A stretch of DNA of 64,000 nt from Odobenus rosmarus divergens (taxonomy: Eukaryota; Chordata; Mammalia; Carnivora; Odobenidae), in the NCBI RefSeq assembly GCF_000321225.1, contig NW_004450276.1, positions 291,724 through 355,723 of the forward strand. Direction: 5' to 3'. Below are positions 60,037 through 64,000 of this stretch, piece by piece. Position 1 is the stretch's first letter; each line of letters opens with the position of its first letter. The notes beneath the pieces were generated by a model that saw nothing but the letters and a program-made list of their open reading frames with translations, was not told the DNA's origin and ran no database searches. A program made the translations under genes and the position numbers.

Positions 60037-60196
60037 CAGTGGGTGTCAACTTTGGGTACACGTTAGAATCAACTGTGGAACTTTGAAAATATCAATGCCT
60101 ACTTCTCAAAGCTATCAAGTCAGAATCTTTTGTGGTGGGGTTAGGTATCAGTATTTTTAATTCTTATCATTCCACTGTGTGACCAATCTTGAGATG
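60037..60196 (+). mobile_element. hAT (MER5-like) DNA transposon fragment
   Basis: 'cagtgggtgtcaactttggg', 'acacgttagaatcaactgtg' and 'aatatcaatgcctacttctc' fit the MER5/Charlie-type left end and middle. A related right half ('gggtctggaaatctgtattt' through 'caagtttgggatctgc') stands at 60305-60390, perhaps of a second copy. Confidence 0.72.
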
Positions 60197-60390
60197 AGAG
60201 AGCCTTATATGGGCTGGCAGATGGGGAACTGACATGAAGATTTGGGATTGGGAAGGATGATGGAGGGTTTGTAAGGTCAGATTTTTTTAAGCAACAACTT
60301 CTCTGATTTCCAAGAGAGGGGTCTGGAAATCTGTATTTTAAGCAAGTGCCTCAATTAATTCTTATCAGTCAAGTTTGGGATCTGCTAACC

Positions 60391-61539
60391 TAATTCATCA
60401 TCAAAAAAAGGCCTTTCATATGTAGTTATAATAATAATGCCTTATTACTTTATTAAAACACCTATGATCACTTAGGTCTGATATTTACATTTCAGCATTA
60501 CTTTCTGATGCCCAGGAAAAAAAAATGGCTTTCTGAAAAACCATTTCTGAAACTTTATAAATGGGCGTAGCTGGCCAGTGATTCTACTGGTGTGGATAAC
60601 TGTTTGACCCTGGGAATGAAAAATGGAAATCTAATGTTTTCTCAGATATTGCAAAAGTATCAGATGTTAATAAGTCCATTGCCTTGCTGATTTTTTCGTG
60701 TGCTAGGAAGACTCAAGCATAGTCTTATTTAATCATCTATCTTTTCATTGAAGAGAGGAGAGGGAATTTCTTATTTTAAACTTACTCAGCTCTTTTTCAT
60801 CCAGAAAGAAAATAAAATCCTTTTTTAAAAAGTATACTGCTTTTTTATGAAAATGGCTACATCCACAGTCTTTTGAATTTTACCTCAGAGTAGATATATT
60901 TCTGCAGCAGTTGAAAATAGGCATAGGTATCTGATTTAAGACAGGAAGTAAAAAATAAATTGTTCAATTAAAACTACAGTGGGAATTTTTGGAGAAAGTA
61001 ATTACCTGAGCTGGAACTTAGCCAGGACAACAGTTAATTCTCCTACCCATATAAAGAAGGAAAATAGGAAATGAGTAATTTTCCATTCTATCCCCACCCC
61101 CACCTCTTGTGTCAGAGTGTATTACATTTATGTTCTTATTGCTGTGTGTAACTCAGATGAGAGAGAAATTTATTACCAGATTTATAGAAAAAGACATGTG
61201 GGTAGTTTGTACCTCATAATTCAAAAGACATAGAAGCTGACAGAAATCCCCAAACAGAAATTTCTCCCCTGTCCCACAGTGCTTAAATGGTGTACAGTAT
61301 GTGAACTGATAGTCATCAGTCAGGCATCATGTGTTGGGGCATCCAGCATGCACAAAAATTTTGTATTCAGGATTCATAGGAAACAGAATATGTGGTCTTA
61401 TTTTACTATCAAAGAAGTGCAGATTAGAAATATAAAATCATTATGGCAAACAATCATTACGTGATCACCAAACTATCTCTTTTTCTTCTTCCATTCTAGC
61501 AATTTCTGTCATTTGTCTTACAAGTATTTATTTTAATTT
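60391..61539. other. Unassigned non-coding DNA
   Basis: No gene or repeat recognised with confidence. The plus frame at 61279-61464 has no motif. Confidence 0.45.
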
Positions 61540-62695
61540 CTAAGTTATTATACAGTAAAATGGATGTTATTTTTTTGGTTCTATGAATTTCAACACATGT
61601 ATAGACCTGTGTAATCATCACCACTGCTATCACAATATGGAACAGTTTTACTGCCCAAAAAAAATCCTCCCTTATTTATCTTTTTGTGATACGTGCTTCC
61701 ACTGCCTCAAAACCCTGTCAACCATTGATCTCTTTCCCGTCAATACAGTCTTGTTTTTTTTGAGTGTAATATAAATGGAATTTTAAGGTATGTAACATTT
61801 TGAGACTGGTTTATTTCAAGGTTTTAGAAATTATGACTATAGTGCTATAGAAATTTATGTACCCAGTAGTGGCATTGCTGGGTCATCTGTAAGTATATGT
61901 TTACTTTTATAAGAAACTGTGAAACATTTTCAGTGGTTGTACCACTTTGCATTCCCATGAGCAAGGTAAGGGAGCTCCAATTTCTCTGCATCTTTGCCAG
62001 AAGTTGGTATTACCAGTGTTTTTTATTTTAGCCATTCTAATAGTATGTGGTGTTATCTCATCATGGCTTTAATATTTATTCCCTGATAGCTACCGATATT
62101 GAACATCTTTTTCATGTACTTGTTTAGTATCCTTGTATTCTTTCTGGTGTCTGTTCAGTTTTTAACCATTTTTAAATCAGTTTGTTTTGAGTTTGAGAGT
62201 TCTTCGATTTAAATATATAATCCTTTGTTGGTTTTGTGATTTGCAAGTATTTTCCCCAATCTATAGCTTGTCTTTTCATTCTCTTAATAATGCCTATCAA
62301 TTACCATACAGTCTGATTTATCATTTTTTTTCTTTTATGCATTATGTCTAAAAACTCATTGCCCGATCTTAGGTCATGAAGATTTTCTCCCATGTTTTCC
62401 TTTAAAAGTTTTACCTTTTATATTTAGGGTTATGAACTGTTTGTTTTTTTTTCTAAGGATTTATTTTTTTATTAGAGAAAGAGTGAGCAGGAGGAGGGGC
62501 AGATGGAAAGGGGAGAGGGAGAGAGAGAATCTCAGACTCCCCGCAGAGTACGGAGCCCAACATGGGGCTTGATCTCATGAACCTGAGATCATGACCTGAG
62601 TGAAATCAGGAGTCAGATGCTTAACCAACTGAGCCACTCAGGCGCCCCTCATTATGAATTGTTTTGTGTTAATTTTTGTATATAATAAGAGGGAG
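61540..62695 (-). mobile_element. Old L1 (3' UTR and ORF2 end), antisense
   Basis: Strongly diverged antisense L1: 'ggcattgctgggtcatctgt', 'accactttgcattcccatga', 'tttattttagccattctaat' and 'gatttgcaagtattttcccc' keep the order of the ORF2 C-terminal region. It continues past a SINE to about 62695. Older than the copies at 8, 41 and 58 kb by its divergence. Confidence 0.85.
62443..62648 (-). mobile_element. CAN-SINE inside old L1, antisense
   Basis: T-rich left end and 'gagccactcaggcgcccc' right end. Duplication ttatgaactgttt (62430-62442) and ttatgaattgttt (62652-62664). Confidence 0.95.
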
Positions 62696-63640
62696 GTAGT
62701 TAAAGAGACCTACACAGTAGTAAAATCTACATTTGACTTTCAGTGGTAAATAATTGATTTTGAGTAGACTTGTCAAGTGTTAATATGCATATTATAATCC
62801 CTATAGACTGTATTTATTTACTTTTAATCTATTTTCTTGCTTGTGTTTAGATTTGACACTTCTATGGATCTGTCTTCAGGGTCCATGGACTCTTTCTTCT
62901 GTAATCTCCATTTTAATTTTAAGCCTATCCAGTGAGGGTGTTTTTTTAAAAATTCTGTTATGTATATTTCATTTGTAAAATTTCTAATTGTTCTTATCTA
63001 TTTCTTTGGTGTTTCTTTATATTTTTTTATTCCCTTCAAGAATGTTTACACTTGTGTGTTGATGTCTTTTTATAATAGTTACATCAGAGTCTTTGTTACA
63101 TAAGTGCAATGTCTTGTCATCTCTGCCTGGCATCAGTTGATTGTCTTTTTCCATGTGAGTTGAGATTTTGGATTATTATCTGGACATTTTAAATGTTATA
63201 AAATTCTGAATCTTATAAATTCTATAAGGCATGTTGATAATTTTGTTTTAGCAGACAGTTAACCTAATTAGTTTCAGGGCACAAGTTCCAGCACACCTTC
63301 AGTGTGCTGTGGTTCTAATGTCAATTTAATTTTCAAAGCCTGTTCAGTGCTATTCAAAATACGCCGTGTGTGCATCACCCAGTGTTCCTGGACCAGGGTG
63401 GTGGTATCTAAGTTAGTTCACTTCTCAGAATCTTTGGAAGTGTGATCAGATCTATAGTTGTGCAGCTTGAGGGTGAGCTCATGAAGTTCACAAACAACTT
63501 TAAGGGCTTATTTTCATGAGCTTCTCTCTTTCTCTGCAATCTCTCCAGTACTTACCACTTTTCTAGGGCTCTCTTCTTCAGTCATCCAGCTAGTAGGGTG
63601 GTACTTTCCTGACCAGGCTTTTCCAGGCCTGCACCCACAT
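62696..63640 (-). mobile_element. Old L1M 5'-region-like repeat, antisense
   Basis: 'catcagagtctttgttacat', 'ggcatcagttgattgtcttt', 'gttgagattttggattatta' and 'tctggacattttaaatgtta' follow an antisense old-L1 5' segment that I know only approximately. Limits are uncertain. Confidence 0.5.
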
Positions 63641-63880
63641 CTGGAGAACAGAGAGACAAAAACAATGGATAATGTGACCTACCCTCATGAGATTACAGCT
63701 CCCCCAATCAAAAAAAAAGTTTCCCTTCTTTAGAAGTTTGGTTCTTATGGGGTCCATTTCTCATCATAGGATTGTTTGTGGCCTAAGATCGGAGAGACTA
63801 GAGAAAAAGACAAAAAGCCATTTCCACACTCGGTACTTCAGGAGTTCCCTTTTCCACTTCTTGTGTTAGAAGTAGATAGT
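63641..63880. other. Short unassigned stretch
   Basis: A-rich run at 63710-63719. No assigned element. Confidence 0.4.
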
Positions 63881-64000
63881 TTCTCTCACTCCTTGCAGAT
63901 GATATGATACTTTATGTGGAAAACCCAAAAGACTTCACCCCAAAACTGCTAGAACTCATACAGGAATTCAGTAAAGTGGCAGGATATAAAATCAATGCAC
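63881..64000 (+). mobile_element. Young-looking L1 ORF2 piece, sense, cut by window end
   Basis: From about 63881 the plus strand encodes reverse transcriptase text in one open frame: '[16 protein letters not shown]', '[17 protein letters not shown]'. The (F/L)ADD pair of catalytic aspartates is present (63897-63902), with L in place of the usual F. It begins abruptly in mid-ORF2, so it is a 5'-truncated or internally rearranged insertion. Identity to the L1 consensus looks higher than in the other copies. The remainder lies beyond the window. Confidence 0.9.

Noticed and set aside
7161..62648. tRNA genes at the SINE heads
   Set aside because: The tRNA-like heads are part of CAN-SINEs with tails and target-site duplications. 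None has a separate, intact cloverleaf context.
1..64000. CRISPR arrays, operons, bacterial-type promoters or defence genes
   Set aside because: No regularly spaced repeats with unique spacers, no long adjacent frames and no ribosome-binding-site pattern. The sequence is clearly mammalian.

Overview
This window reads as mammalian nuclear DNA from a carnivoran, and I found no protein-coding gene, exon or structural RNA gene in it. The lineage call rests on about 20 tRNA-derived CAN-SINEs. Each has a head close to GGGGCACCTGGGTGGCTCAG, a B-box-like region, a CT-rich stretch and an AAATAAA-type tail. I see no copy of the young canid SINEC_Cf type and no felid-type CAN-SINE, so a non-canid caniform (bear, panda, seal or mustelid group) is most likely. 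That is an inference from repeat subfamilies recalled from memory, not from a database search. Base composition is AT-rich throughout.

Layout: 1-7.1 kb holds no young repeats, only traces of MIR. 7.1-9.2 kb carries a SINE and a 5'-truncated L1, both with clear target-site duplications. 10-18 kb is a mixture of old mammalian repeats (L1M-like and L2) and several CAN-SINEs. 18-30 kb is mostly unassigned sequence with a nested inverted SINE pair (23 kb), L2, MIR and a MaLR solo LTR (29.8-30.2 kb). 30.4-34.6 kb is an old antisense L1 interrupted by a solo ERV LTR and three SINEs. 36.1-37.9 kb is a long ancient repeat. 39.4-40.6 kb has a Tigger-type DNA transposon split by a SINE, then two SINEs nested in tandem. 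41.06-46.81 kb is an L1 that spans 5' UTR to 3' end but is dead, followed directly by another truncated L1 with its own SINE. 47.3-58.4 kb is again poor in young repeats. 58.4-62.7 kb holds two more antisense L1 pieces with SINEs. The window ends inside a young-looking sense-strand L1 ORF2 that starts at about 63,881.

Nothing here works together as a pathway or operon. All open reading frames of 60-130 codons are either remnants of L1 ORF1/ORF2, antisense readings of SINE/L1 DNA, or chance frames in AT-rich sequence. The most informative features are insertion order (which element lies inside which), a strong antisense bias of the L1 copies that might mean the window lies in an intron of a plus-strand gene, and two blocks that have escaped young insertions. 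I do not see an undescribed biological system. Names of old repeat families are from memory of consensus features and should be confirmed with RepeatMasker.
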